64,000 nucleotides of DNA from Mimachlamys varia (GCA_947623455.1 OX392527.1:50078401-50142400); one strand, 5' to 3'. Counted from the stretch's first letter, positions 22,336 through 37,300 are shown. Notes: a model not told the origin generated them from the sequence alone. A program made the numbers and translations.

Positions 22336-24254
22336 AGTATCCTTAGGTATATACACATTGATGTTTACGTGGTATACTTAGGTATAAACATTGATGTTTA
22401 CGTGGTATACTTAGGTATATACACATTGATGTTTACATGGTATCCTTAGGTATATCCATTGATGTTTACGTGGTATACTTAGGTATAAACATTGATGTTT
22501 ACGTGGTATACTTAGGTATAAACATTGATGTTTACGTGGTATACTTAGGTATAAACATTGATGTTTACGTGGTATACTTAGGTATATCCATTGATGTTTA
22601 CGTGGTATACTTAGGTATAAACATTGATGTTTACGTGGTATACTTAGGTATAAACATTGATGTTTACGTGGTATACTTAGGTATAAACATTGATGTTTAC
22701 GTGGTATACTTAGGTATATACACATTGATGTTTACGTGGTATACTTAGGTATATACACATTGATGTTTACGTGGTATACTTAGGTATATACACATTGATG
22801 TTTACGTGGTATACTTAGGTATATACACATTGATGTTTACGTGGTATACTTAGGTATATACACATTGATGTTTACGTGGTATACTTAGGTATATACACAT
22901 TGATGTTTACGTGGTATACTTAGGTATATACACATTGATGTTTACGTGGTATACTTAGGTATATACATTGATGTTTACGTGGTATACTTAGGTATATACA
23001 CATTGATGTTTACGTGGTATACTTAGGTATAAACATTGATGTTTACGTGGTATCCTTAGGTATATCCATTGATGTTTACGTGGTATCCTTAGGTATATCC
23101 ATTGATGTTTACGTGGTATCCTTAGGTATATCCATTGATGTTTACGTGGTATACTTAGGTATAAACATTGATGTTTACGTGATATACTTAGGTATATACA
23201 CATTGATGTTTACGTGGTATACTTAGGTATAAACATTGATGTTTACGTGGTATACTTAGGTATATACACATTGATGTTTACGTGGTATACTTAGGTATAT
23301 ACACATTGATGTTTACGTGGTATACTTAGGTATAAACATTGATGTTTACGTGGTATACTTAGGTATAAACATTGATGTTTATGTGGTATACTTAGGTGTA
23401 AACATTGATGTTTACGTGGTATACTTAGGTATATACACATTGATGTTTACGTGGTATACTTAGGTATACACATTGATGTTTACGTGGTATACTTAGGTAT
23501 AAACATTGATGTTTACGTGGTATACTTAGGTATAAACATTGATGTTTACGTGGTATACTTAGGTATAAACATTGATGTTTACGTGGTATACTTAGGTATA
23601 AACATTGATGTTTACGTGGTATACTTAGGTATATAAACATTGATGTTTACGTGGTATACTTAGGTATAAACATTGATGTTTACGTGGTATACTTAGGTAT
23701 AAACATTGATGTTTACGTGGTATACTTAGGTATATCCATTGATGTTTACGTGGTATACTTAGGTATAAACATTGATGTTTACGTGGTATACTTAGGTATA
23801 TCCATTGATGTTTACGTGGTATACTTAGGTATATACACATTGATGTTTACGTGGTATACTTAGGTATACACATTGATGTTTACGTGGTATACTTAGGTAT
23901 ATCCATTGATGTTTACGTGGTATACTTAGGTATATCCATTGATGTTTACGTGGTATACTTAGGTATAAACATTGATGTTTACGTGGTATACTTAGGTATA
24001 TACACATTGATGTTTACGTGGTAAACTTAGGTATAAACATTGATGTTTACGTGGTATACTTAGGTATATACATTGATGTTTACGTGGTATACTTAGGTAT
24101 ATACACATCGATGTTTACGTGGTATACTTAGGTATAAACATTGATGTTTACGTGGTATACTTAGGTATATCCATTGATGTTTACGTGGTATACTTAGGTA
24201 TATACACATTGATGTTTACGTGGTATACTTAGGTATACACATTGATGTTTACGT
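22336..24254 (+). repeat. 33/35-bp minisatellite array, about 56 copies
   Basis: Constant part gatgtttacgtggtatactt followed by aggtat. The spacer alternates among aaacatt, atccatt (33-bp units) and atacacatt (35-bp units). The 35-bp type forms a homogeneous run at about 22690-22980 and is scattered elsewhere. A 33-bp unit is 11 codons, so runs of 33-bp units are open on both strands and each 35-bp unit shifts frame. This explains the reading frames of 60-104 codons here. The array ends about 1.0 kb from the FAM13 stop codon. Confidence 0.92.
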
Positions 24255-25284
24255 CTCTCAGGCGACTGGTAAGGTCATGATTATGTTCTGTCGGAAATCT
24301 GTTATAAGTTGTACATATTCTGAACAACTTGAGACAAACAGTAAAGACATTTGCCCTATCAATGTAAATATAAACTGTTTTCTTTTTATATTGGACTTCA
24401 CATCGTCTTAATAAGCAGAATCAATATTCACTTTGTCAAAATACGCTATTTATATATATCAAGCAAAATGGTGAGACTTTGGATGGTAGTTGGAATTTTC
24501 TTACATCAATTTCCTTAATTCAAGATTTATCAAACAAGATATCATGACAGAACTTGCCTTCACCATGACCAATGTTTATCACTATCACTTTTTGTGAATG
24601 ACTGAAGCTTTTTCTACCTTCCAAAACATTAATCATTAGCACTTCATAAGCCCAAATAAAGCTCATAATGTCTATCTAATGGATCATGCTTAGCTGCATA
24701 CAATCCCAGTCCAAGGAACATAATCCTGTCCTATTCGAGCGAAAAAAGAAATGCATCTTTTGTTACATCTGGCCACCAAGCTTGTCTTTATCAACACGAT
24801 TTTGTCAGTAAAATCCAGGACATCACATGACCTTGTTCGATAGGACACATGACCTTTAACTCCTTACAAGGTTATAGTTCACCAGGTCATTCTTCATGAA
24901 TCTTTGGCTGTCAAAGAGTATACTGTAACTGTATTGTAAGGAAAGGTAACGATGCTATACTGTTCCTCGTAACGAAGCTGGATAACAACAGCTTTATCTG
25001 GTCGGACTGGTCCAGATCTAGAGTAAGCAGCTAATCAGTTCGAACAAATCCAGATCTTAAGAAAGCAGCTCATCAGGTCGAACAAATCACGATCTTAAGA
25101 AAGCATTTCATCAGATTGAAGTCAGCCTGATATAAAGTAGGTGTGATAGGTTAGTCCTAGCCAAGAAAAAGCAGCTGACATGTATCGGGATGGTACCAGT
25201 CCAGAGGAAACAGTTGTGTTGGCAAAAAGTTGAAAATGCACTACAATGTTTTATCACATGAACAAGGGAATTAACTCTGTAAGT
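24255..25284 (-). other. FAM13: FAM13 3' untranslated region and downstream DNA
   Basis: Follows the stop codon, ending at the 33/35-bp array. It includes a 38-41 bp tandem triplicate at about 25010-25120 (agatcttaagaaagcagctc, atcaggtcgaacaaat). No canonical minus-strand AATAAA could be assigned confidently, only GATAAA-type variants, so the transcript end is unknown. Confidence 0.5.
25010..25120 (+). repeat. Short tandem triplicate near the FAM13 stop
   Basis: Three diverged copies of ccagatcttaagaaagcagc followed by tcatcaggtcgaacaaat, period about 38-41 bp. Confidence 0.65.
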
Positions 25285-25353
25285 CTACGCATCTGATGAT
25301 TGTTGATATTTAGATATCAAAGCTTCCAATAGCTTTAATCTGGCCTTTGTTTG
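25285..25353 (-). CDS. FAM13: FAM13 exon 26 (terminal, with stop)
   Basis: Residues 1040-1061: QTKARLKLLEALISKYQQSS then DA and TAG. It matches the IKAKLRLLEVLISK terminus of FAM13A. Acceptor tttttcag at 25354 onward. The 22-codon exon completes the protein in phase 0. Confidence 0.93.
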   Translation of the reverse strand, partial: QTKARLKLLEALISKYQQSSDA

Positions 25354-28300
25354 CTGAAAAATTGAAATAACAGACATTTTAAAGTACTAAGTAAAAGCCT
25401 TTTGAAGATTCACTAAAGAAATTTACACATATCTACAATGTCAACAATATATGTATTATCCAAAAGCTTGTGTATTCCTAGTTTTCATATTATTAACTAT
25501 TCCAACATTTTCAAAACTTGTTTTTTAACAAAAAATCAGTCATGAGCCTAACCAAGAATGACCAAGAACTATCTTGAGGAAAGAATGTTTATCCAAACAA
25601 ACTGACTTTTGCAAATTTCTGAGAAAAACCAACACTTTTTCAATGTTATCTCTGATGTACGTGTACGGATTAGAAGTTTTGGACTTCACTTACTTTGTAA
25701 CCTTGATATTCTGACTGCAAGGGAAGTCTGTCTTCCCTCTGGACTTTTCTGTAAGAGACAAAAATATATGCTGCATGACAACATGACGCTTGTTATCGAA
25801 GTATTGATATGTTTAGTATAATCAACAATATTTCACTTCAACTTAATACACATAAAACAAATGCATCTGTACGTGGGTGAAATATACTTGTTAAATTAAA
25901 ATATAATTATATGTCACTGCAGTAAAAACATTTTCTAAATCATTCAAATACCTGTCATTTTTCTTTAAAAATTCCTCTTCAAAATTCCTGAGTAATCTTC
26001 TCAATCGTTTTTTCTCTCCGCGGGACCTAAGCAACTCATCTTGAAGTTCTGGGCTGCAAGTCACACATCACAATTGAATAATCGAAATGTTATAGATCAA
26101 AATTAATTGAAGCAAAACTAGAAATTTTTATATACTTGTTTATCTTTGTATGAAACACAGTTTTACTGATATTTTTTCACAATTTGGCTTTACATGACCA
26201 GGAAGATAAACACCAGTATTAAGTATTCAATTTTATTGGACTTTTAGGACGAATAACATCGCTATCTCCCTATCATTCAGGGGTAGAATTAAACTTTTTT
26301 AGCATCCCGCATTTTGTGGCAAGTGGGTAAAATTTTAACTTGCCAAGTAAGAAACTTACTCGCAATTTTAAAATGGATAATGAAAGCACTACAATGCATT
26401 CAGAATCAGTCTTATCTACAATTTAGACAAGTGTCAATAAGACATTGCACTCTTTATGCTTGTGTATGAGGTTTCGCTTTCACGATTTGTTTTATACCTA
26501 CAGATTGGAATAATATATACACCTTTCAACAGGCATTATACTCACTTGCCAAAAAATGCAAGTACAATAATTTTCTACTCGCAATTTCAGAAATCAAGTC
26601 ACATTTGGCGACAGCGCTAGTGTTAAATTCAAACCCTGTCAATAAATCAATTACATAACCTCAAAATGATCATTTCTTGAATTAGACATGTGGCTGTTGT
26701 TTCTGTAATGATTTATATCAAAAGTCTGTCGACTTCATACACACATTTCACACAGAAATATATGTCATTGTATAATGTCATAGTTAACTACCCGCAGAAA
26801 ATTCATGTATAATAAACTACACTGTAGTACTAAAAAGTATAAAGAATAAATTAAAATGTGCCATATTTTACCGGGAATAAGCCCCCACCATTTGATAAAA
26901 TAAATTGATCAAAAGTAGGGAGGGGGCTTATTCCCGAGTAACCCCCCTGTTCACATAACTTCAGGATGTCACGGTATCTAGTGATCCACTAGTCATGATT
27001 ATATGATCAATGATATTATGAAGTCTCGACTTACACAGACATCTCATGAAGATTTGATTCTGCACTTTTAGAAATGATATCTTCGTCAGAGAGGTCAAGT
27101 TTTCTTTTCACTTTGGGTGAATGGCCATTTCTTTTCTCATTAGCATTGTTTGTAGGTCGTAATGGATCCCTCAGGATGGAGAAGTCACGAGTGACGGCGA
27201 AGTCCATGGTACCTAGTACCTCCAGGCTTCCGCCTTCCTCGTCCTCATCATTGTCGGCTGTTGGCACATGGACAGGATTTATCTGAAGGTAACATACCGG
27301 TAATTAGGTCAGGGACTTTAATTAATATGTCAACATTTTTTCCTGTTTATTTTTTTTTTTTTTAATAAATGTTTAGAATAATAGTTATCCTGTATAATTC
27401 AAGAGAAAAAGATTCACTCTTGATAATAATCAATCAAATGATAATAAGTATAATACAATACATAATACATTACAGTGGATTCCATTTAATATCACCCCTG
27501 TTAATATCACATTCTTCTTTATATCATGTTTTTCCCAAGCACCATTTTTCTCTCTTTATAATCTAAGTAATTTTATTTGGTTTATATCATGTATTTTGAG
27601 GCGAATTCCTCTTAATATCATGGGTTTTTTTTACCAATCACATAAAATATCCAGAAAATGAAGTCATTTCCATTGATTTCGGATACAACTTATGCAAAAT
27701 GTTGCATAGAAAATAAAAGATAACCCCCAAAATGATTTTTAATTGAAATAATGTTATCTATATATTGAAACATCTTCATATGTACATTAAATATCTTACT
27801 TTTAGTTATGGAGATTGGAAATGCACTAGATTTAGTGGAAAAACATGTTTCTCTTAATGTCACTTTCCTGTTAATATCATGTTTTTGTCTGACAAATGCA
27901 ACATGATATAAAGAGGAGTGCACTGTATCAACAGAAAATTATCTTATTACATAGAGTTATTTTGAAGTTCGCCAAACAATGGTAAAGTATTTCAGTTGAA
28001 TGAGTTCCAACTTTAATGTGAAGTTTGGCTGGAACAGACAAAAGACTTCCAATAAAACAGGGTCTTTGATACGAGGTCGAGATAATGAAGTTTCGATTGT
28101 ATAAAAAGTGTTAATGTCAAATTTGAAAATCACTACATAATATACAGTCTCCATAGCCTAGCTAATACCACTGTTACCAATAAGTATGACTGAAACAGCC
28201 TCATTTCTGTGACAATTAAAATGAATTTGAACAAAAAAAAAAAAACAACAACTCTCAAATAGATAAGCCGAAAGAAAGGAAAGACATTGATCTAGACGTA

Positions 28301-31300
28301 GTAGAAAATTTACTCCTGTAACCTATAAACAAAGAAAGTATCAACATGCTTAAAGAAATGCAATCAACATAAGGAAAGAAAAGCAAATGGATTAGTAACA
28401 TGTATAGTCTTTATATTTTACAACTCTTTTCTTAGAAGTTTCAATGAAAATAACAACAATTTTGAAGGTAAACTGTTTATAAATAACAACATATTTGGGT
28501 TTTTTAATGCAGTATTCAATGACACCATTTTATACAAAGATTTTTTGTTCACTTCCGTCAAACCTTCAAAAAGATTAAGTTTTGATAATGCAGGGCGTAA
28601 CTGTTTTGAACAGAAACAAGACTTACAAACTTGGAAGAGCGGGCATCAGCAGGGTCCAGTTCAAATGGTTGGTCTTCCGGCACAGTCTGCAGTTCACCCT
28701 TATCTCTGGGCTGAAAAGGAAAGCGTTCAAAAACCATGCTCTCAAATGTCTCACATGCATGACTCCCCACCTTTGTCCCCGTTTAAACTCATATAAATTA
28801 ACAAATCTATTCCATAAATCAATATCCTATACCTATTGTACTCTTTGCTTGACAAAGGAAACAGACGTTTTCGAAAGCTCGCAAAAATTAAGTTTTCAAT
28901 TCCTGTTTGTGTACAAAACAAACTCAGTATATATAATATCCTATACCATTTCAGTTATATGTTGAGCTTCGGGGAAAACCAAGGACCATAGATTATTGTT
29001 TTAATGACAAGGAATGGCGAGTCAATTTGAGATGGTTGTCTTAAAATGGTATAATGCACAAACAAACTTGTGACAAATTGAGAGAACGGAAAAGTATAAA
29101 ATTATTTGAAAGGGTTAAAGTGAACTTGTATATTTATTTGTACACCTTTAGTACACCAAACTAGATTGAATATGATTGCAATAAAATAATCTGTACATAT
29201 TACACCTGTCCTGTACACAAGTTTCAAGGATTAGTTAGATGGAAATAGAGAGAGTAGTGTTTCACGTTTAGATACATAATTGCTTGGTCACCGATTTTTA
29301 GATACATCCAATATAAATGGACAACTTCGTATAATGGTGATAAAAGGAAACATGTTCAAAAGGTATCGAAATACATCAACCAGTCTAACGTGTGTAGGTT
29401 ACAAAGGGCAATAACTCTGTAATGATCATGAGATTATCAACTTTAATGATGGTGGTAAAAACAAAATCTGTGGAAATTATCGGATTAACTCAATCACCCT
29501 TGAGGTTCAATTCAAAGGTTGGAAAAGTTCATTATGAAATTCAAGAGTGATTGAGCTAGTTGTCTGGACAATAACTTCTGCACGTCAATATGTCTGCTAC
29601 ACATGGTCAAAAACATCTGAATGTGGTTTGAAGGAATGGGCATGGAATCTTGGGAGGACACATTTTGGATAAAAATGTTCACGGATGGATGGATAATATC
29701 ATATCAAGATTATTTCCCGTAGAAAAGTACATTCTAAGAGGCATTTCAAGAGGTGAGGAGATCTTTTTTGTGGAGAATGGGAAATATTCCTTATATTGTA
29801 ACAGGAGAGGAAAAATACATGGCCAGATCGGGGTTCAAAACCAGGACCTTCCGAAATCTAGAAGGACACTCAACCAATTGAGCTATCTGGTCGCCGGTGA
29901 TCAACACAATCTAGATCCATTACAATAGCTACTACAGGGTCAGAGCACCAATCTGGAGAAATGTATGGCCCACGAGTAACTCTTCAGACAAATATATTTA
30001 TTTTACAATTATCCTTAGTTTTATATTGAAGAACACAATCTGGGAGGGTACACACTGGACTGAGATCTGGGGCAAGCTTGGTATCACACACTTCTCAGGG
30101 GAGCATTGATCAGGCTGGTGTCAGTGTTAACACGACTCATACTTACCGAAGACGGTTTCATTAGCAGACGTTTTATAGTCCTATATCTATCATACAGTGG
30201 CCGCATCAAGTCTTTATCGTCTTTTGTTCGCTGTGAGAAAATAAATGGGGATAAGAATCAAAATGGGAATAATTTAGAAACTTTCACATTGATTCACAAA
30301 TATTGGTAACATACACTTAATTTTGTGCACACTCAAATTTTAGAGCACAACTTAGTTTAAACAAATCAGTGCAATATTAATGAACTTGAACATCACAATT
30401 CTTACCGAGAAAGCTTAGAAACTGTAATTAACGTTATAATAATTTAGAGGAACACTTTCAGAGCGAAAATCGCTAAAATAAGATTACAGTTAAAATACGT
30501 ACCTTTAGAGTTTCTAATATTTATGAATATTTATTAGGAAAATTGATGACTTGATGGATAAATTAAGTGATTTTTTTAAAAATTAAATTACTTTTACAGA
30601 ATAACAAAAAGCTTGATTCATGAGTAGTGATTTAACTTACAGGTCGACCATGAATACTTTCAAAGTGTAACAAAGCTTTCTGCACTGACAGCTTCTCATC
30701 CTGTACTTGTTCTCTGTTCATAATCTACAACAAAACAAATATGTCTGGTTAGTTTACAGGCTGCTGACAATGTAAGGCTGAAGTCAGTGGCAATGTGTTA
30801 TGTTTTCAGACCATCAGACCTCCTGAAGTGTTGGTCATTCTGTAGTTCTCACAAGAGTTCAAGGCTAGTTCAAATTTGGGAAATGCTAATTTATTGGACA
30901 ACCAGTCTCCAGCAAGTGTCACCCAGACTTATGTCATTTTGTCGAGACATTCCAGAAAACATGAGTTAAATGTTTTTAACCTTATTTTACCAACAAAGCA
31001 TTGGTCTGCAGACACACAGCCTGACCATAAGGTCCTACATCCAGTCAAGTTTAAGCCAATCCGACTTGCGCTGACATCCTCTGATCAGTTGAATGTTTGT
31101 CACTCTGTTTAACCAACAAAGCATCAGTCATTCTGTGATTTCAGACTCATGGGCTGACCATTACACTGACATCCTGTGATCAGTTAAATGTTCGTAACTC
31201 TGTTTTACCAATAAAGCATCAGTCATTCTGTGATTTCAGATTCATGGGCTGACCATTAGGTCTATACAGACATCTAGTTGGGTGTACATTGTAGGTCATT

Positions 31301-34300
31301 CTAACTTACATTGACATCCTCGGGTCGCCGGACCTCTTTGCGCTTTTCCTCCAGCCTCTGTAGGATGACCAGTAGAGTCTGTTCCATGGTAGGAGGAAGG
31401 TCTGGGGGCTCGCCTCTCTCACCGCTGGACGATGTACCGCTACCATGGCGACTCCTACTACCCATCTCCGCCTCCTCCTTCAGCTCTACACAACCGAAAG
31501 CAGATACATGTTCATGTGAGGTTACAAAACTTAGATCTGTCACTGAACTTTTTTGATTTTATTAGCACTTCTATACACTTTCAAACTAATCCCACAAACA
31601 CTTTGAAGATGTATAGGTTGCATCAGTGCTAAGACATAATAATCATTATATTTTTCTTTACATGTTGTCATTAGTCTTGCTTTAAAGGAACATCCCTTTG
31701 AATAATCTGGTCAATGACAAAATACACCATTCTTATCTGCCTTAGAGCAAATATCTAATACAAAACTTGTAACTTACCTTCCGATAAATTAATCCTCTAT
31801 TACAACTGAACATTTCTTTCCAAGAAATTTAATTTATTCATTCATCCCTGAAGACACATTTGAACTCTTCCTATTCAATGGTTGGAGTAGTACATTCACA
31901 TTTTCTGGGGTTAATGAGGTAACTCTTTACATGTTTCTAGACAATACAGATTTAAAGATGAAACAAATCACAACATGTCTGAAACGAGCCAGACAAATGT
32001 ATACACATCTCTACTCCTGGTTCTCTGGATTACAATATTAATAAACATGTACTTGTGAAAACCTTTCACATACTTTTGATCTCTTTCTTGGCCTTGGTGA
32101 TATCCCCCATCCATCTCTTCACCTCTGGTTTGTTCGTTTTGTCCACATGGGATGGCTGCCAGTCAAAATAATAAAAAGTTTTAACATTTTCTTCTGTTAA
32201 ATCTTGATATTTTGACAAACCTGTCTGCCTGCTTGTTTTAACAGACCAAAACGTAAAGTCATGTAACGTTTTCATGAAAACTGTATTAAGAAACCAACTA
32301 AAAGAGGAAACTTTTTCAGACTTCTTAAAAGTGATTTATAGAATGTAAATTTTATTTGTTTTACAACTATTATGAAACAAGGTATTTCAACTATTTTAAT
32401 CGCTATTGTTAACCCAGATGTGCAGTAAACCGTGGGAGGGTCTTATTGAGGGAGGAAACTGCTGATGTTAATCACTGTTGTTGACCCGTTTGCTACGGTA
32501 CTGCATGGGAGGGTCTTATTGAGGGAGGAAACAGGAAGACCTGGAGAAAACAACGTAGTCAGGCAGTGAATGGCAAGTAGGCTATCTACATGTACTGAAT
32601 CATCAGACCACCCTTTAAAGTGACCTTTAAAGTTAAAGCAGGTTAATTTTACTTGGGCAGTAGATGGAGCTAAAATCGGAAGCATTTCTCTTTCAGGAAT
32701 ATTGGCTCTACAATGAGATCTGTGTAGGCAATGGAGATCCTTAATTTGGCAAGCACATCCGAAAAGATCATTCTTGATCTACAGAACAACTTTTCTATCC
32801 AAATATTTCGTTAAAACAAGGATTGGTGCACCAATGTACACTAAATGACAAACACTGTTTTTACCTTGAAGCCATTGTCTCTTTCAAACGTCTCCTCATA
32901 ATGCCGAATTTTCTTCTTCAAACCTGTAACAATAAACATGACTGGTGTTTAGTGTAACTGCATACTACTGGTATTTGTCTGTATATAAAGGTCCTGTAAA
33001 ATATATCCTTAAATTATCAAGATTTTCGTGATGGAATCTATTATTAGCTTGCAGTCGAGCTGAATTCATCTTTGTGATTAAAACAATATAAACTTTACCA
33101 ACCTTGAATTTTTTTGGTGTACATTCTAAGTTTGACTGTGTATTCATCATCTGCACTTCCAGTACTGAAAAAGAAAACCAAAAAAAATGGGTATCAAATT
33201 ACAAGTACTGGGCCCTAGTCTCATCAACCATTCTTAAAAATTTTCATCATGGTAAGCATTAAAGAAGTTAAGGAGATTTCCTTAACTGAAGATTTTTCCT
33301 CAACTTTTTTAATGCTTTCCTAAAGAGAGTTTTAAGTTAAGGAATGCTCATGAAACTTGGGTCAGATTCTTTTCTAATTCAAACGTATGTACCTCTTTAA
33401 TTTTATGGATCACTTTGGGGCAAGATGTGGGGATTTTTACCCATATTTTTCCTGAAAATCTCTTTAAAAGTTCAAAATTATACTACTTTATATAGAAAAT
33501 ATCATAGCTATTTTGCTGATCCCATAAAATCTCTAAAATTCTCCCATTGTCAGAATTATCCCTGAATTTGATTTCAAAAATTGTCTTTTAACAACTATTT
33601 CTTTTATAAACATATCAGGATTTGGGAAAGACATCATAGCATTGCTGTCCATACTGAGTAAATAAATTAAATCTATGTATACATACTTGTGATTCGTTAA
33701 GTGAGTTTGTAAAACGACATTTGTTACTTTCACTGTACATTGGATATCGAATAACTTACCTGTGTTTTTTGTACTGCTCTTGGCCGACGGGAGGTGAGGG
33801 TGGAATGTCAGTGTTAGCAATACTGTCAAACAGAAACAAAACAGTTAGTCTCTATCAGACAAATGTTTGTCCCTATATTTATAGTCTCTATCAGACAAGT
33901 GCTTGACTCTATCTTTATAGTCTCTATCAGACAAGTGCTTGACCCTATATTTATCATAAACATGTCGCTGACCGATCCATACGATCAACTCTGTATCAGA
34001 GAGTTGGTACAATGTACTGATTAGATACAGATAATACATGTAAATAAATACCAGCAATGAAAGTCAAATAAAACAGTTCAAACGTAAGAAATGTACATAT
34101 TTCAAAGAATTACCATAGAAACGCTTTAAGTTCCAGGCACAGATATATCCCCCTGTTCATTACAAAGTCTTGACTGACAAAATATAAATACTACAATCTA
34201 GTACCCAATGCATATGCCTGACATCAGGAATGTAGAATTTTTGAAGCTCAAATCCTGGGGCCGATAAACCTTAATTATGTCAGAGCTAGTGAAAACATTT

Positions 34301-37300
34301 AAGATTTTCTAATATACTCTTGGTCATCAGCCCAGGGATTTTTTCTAAACTAAAATCTGTCATAGGGGCTTGTATGCCCTTGATTATCTATTTGCATACA
34401 GATTTTATAAAACAATGTTAGGGACTAATTATTTCCCTTAGTAAATAGCACTTAGTAGTGTGTGACAGTACATGTACAAGCATTGACCTTAAAAAGTCGT
34501 ACAGACTTTCTCAGGTGGATTTTAGAAATATACATCAGTGACCATTTCCACATGCACCTTGTTTAGTTGTAAATAATATATACTGTAAGCAATGTGTAAT
34601 GACCTCTGACCCCATGAATGCTGACCTGTATGACCCCTGAGAATGCTGACCTGCATGACCCCTATGAATGATGACCTGCATGACCCAGAGGATGCTGACC
34701 TGCATGACCCCTGAGAATGCTGACCTGCCTGATCCCTATGAATGATGACTTGCATGACCCCTGAGAATGCTGACCTGCATGACCCCTATGAATGATGACC
34801 TGCATGACCCAGAGGATGCTGACCTGTATGACCCCTGAGAATGCTGACCCTTGAGAAAGTTGTAGTAAAGTGCTACTCCCCACAAACGTATGTTACTGTA
34901 GTTAATAGCTTATATTGTGTCTTATTGCACTTAGTTCAGGCACCTTCCATAAGGCCAAACAAAAGTAACTGTTGTGTTTCCACTTGTATATGTCACAACA
35001 TAAGGTTAAGAAGTCACGTAAAATAACCCTTTTTTTGTTACAAATGTCATGTAGGGACTGTATTTCAGACTTTTAACACAAATTGCCTAAAAAAATTTGA
35101 GAAAAATAACTAAAAACTAACAAAGATGGATCCAAAGGAATTAAAAGGAAACACAATCATCTTTTATTTTTGGCCTAAACATGCTTCCCATATATTGATT
35201 TAATTAATTCTTTCCCAAAGATATTTAGTATGCTTATCAAGGAGCACCAGTAACAATTCATTATAAGCTTTAGATATTTCTTTCTTACTTACATGTACGA
35301 AAAATACTGTAAAGTGAAAAGCAAATATAAAAGCTGATAACATGTGCAACAATATGCACAAGTGCCTAGTGGAATTGAAGTATGGGACATTTTATTTACT
35401 GTAACATAAAAATGTAAATTCTGTTTTTTTTTCAATTTAATATAATGAAAAGAAACACTGCTGAAACTGGTGACAACCAATAAAGGGGATGTTAAAGAAA
35501 GCCTAGCGGTAGAGTGAGTAAAGCTGGTGGTAGGTGCTTGCTGTGAGGTCATCTACAAGCCGAGACGAGCTGATTAGGTCGATACTAGGTCGCAAGGAAC
35601 ACGTCAATGTATGCTTCTCATCACATATCATACCACATGGCCTCACCTGACATATCAAGTTAATGGTGCAGATGAACACATCAACAACATATCCAGTGCA
35701 TGAGTGTATGTAAGATACGAATGTAATATAATATACGAGTGTTCTATTAATAAGACACAAGTGTGTAGACACAAATGTATAGACGGCATAAGATATCAAT
35801 GCATAAGACACGAGTGTAGCGATACAAATGTATAAGGCACCAATGTTTAGACACAAATGTATAAGACATGAATGTTTAGACACGAATGTATAAGACATGA
35901 ATGTATAAGACACGAATGTATAAGACATGAATGTATAAGACACGAATGTATAAGACATGAATGTATAAGACATGAATGTTTAGACACGAATGTATAAGAT
36001 ATGACTGTATAAGACATGAATGTTTAGACACGAATGTATCAGACATGAATGTATAAGACATGAATGTTTAGACACGAATGTATAAGACATGAATGTATAA
36101 GACATGAATGTTTAGACATGAGTGCATAAGACATGAATGTATAAGACATGAATGTTTAGACAAGAATGTATAAAACATGAATGTTTAGACACGAGTGTAT
36201 AAGACATGAATGTATAAGACATGAATGTTTAGACACGAATGTATAAGACATGAATGTATAAGACATGAATGTTTAGACACGAATGTATAAGACATGAATT
36301 GCATAGGACGTGACGTATTAGAACCTAGTGTATAAGAAGTTCTTCCCAATAACCAAATTTGGTACTATCTGTAGCATCAAATGAATGTTGTGTTTGTGAT
36401 AAGTCTTGCATTATCTACCAATATTCTTTATGTAAAGATATAAATTCTATGAGAAAAATAAAGAAACTTTCTCAGAATCAAGCTCTGAAACAAATGCGGT
36501 CAAAATGATACTGAAAAAATAATAATGAGTTCACTTTACGATAGGATTCGAAATAAGCAGACTTATGAGGATCTCATTCAGGTAGGTCACCAGAATTTAT
36601 TAATGGCAAGAAATGTATATATATATAACATGATCAAGAAACTATATATATAACATGATCAAGAAACTATATATTATACTTATCATATCATTTATCATGT
36701 TTGATAAGGATTGTATGCTGTCAAGCAAGAGTTACTGGCCTTTTGTCATTACAACAATACCAGTATGTAACTTATAGTTGTACATGTGTTATCACAAGGA
36801 CAAACGAGTATAACAATCGTACACAATACTAAGTATGGCTATAAAGGTACAGTTAAAGCACACACCACAAAATGTTAGGAGCAAGTGCAAGAAAATTGGT
36901 GCAAATAAACGAAAAAAGTTTAATGAGTTTCACCTCGTGGAAAGACCAGTTTGACAAGCGCTCGGAGAAAGCTGGGCTTCCAGGTCGGCGTAATGATTGT
37001 CAGGCACACTGGATAGTGGATACAACATAAGTCTGGGTCAATTCTCGTAAAACAGTTGTCCGCATCGACCCTTGACCATTTTACATGTATCAAACATTCC
37101 TCAAACCAGACATTCTCTAAATAACTACACACAACTAACAAAAGCATCAAATACAGAACTCAAAACAAGATGGATCGGCAATAAGGTCACACAAACACAA
37201 CGATCATACCAACACTATTTACAGGAGAGGGTATTGTTTAGCTATTTAAGCGACTTCGTCTCGCCTCTATGTACCACTGTATATGAAGTTAGTAAATGTT

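Noticed and set aside
22336..24254. Regular repeat array resembling a CRISPR
   Set aside because: Units are direct 33/35-bp repeats with no unique spacers, the variable part is only 7-9 bases of a few types, and the context is an animal genome without cas genes.
25930..25952. Read-through of FAM13 exon 24 to an early stop as the gene's true end
   Set aside because: Exons 25 and 26 were found downstream with correct phases and conserved FAM13 C-terminal blocks; a retained-intron isoform remains possible.
28545..28965. Plus-strand frames of 83 and 127 codons
   Set aside because: Antisense shadow over FAM13 exon 22 plus intron sequence.
29821..29892. Functional tRNA gene
   Set aside because: Cloverleaf is nearly complete but the anticodon loop is enlarged, the T-loop reads GGTTTTGAACC and the acceptor has a mismatch; better explained as a SINE head.
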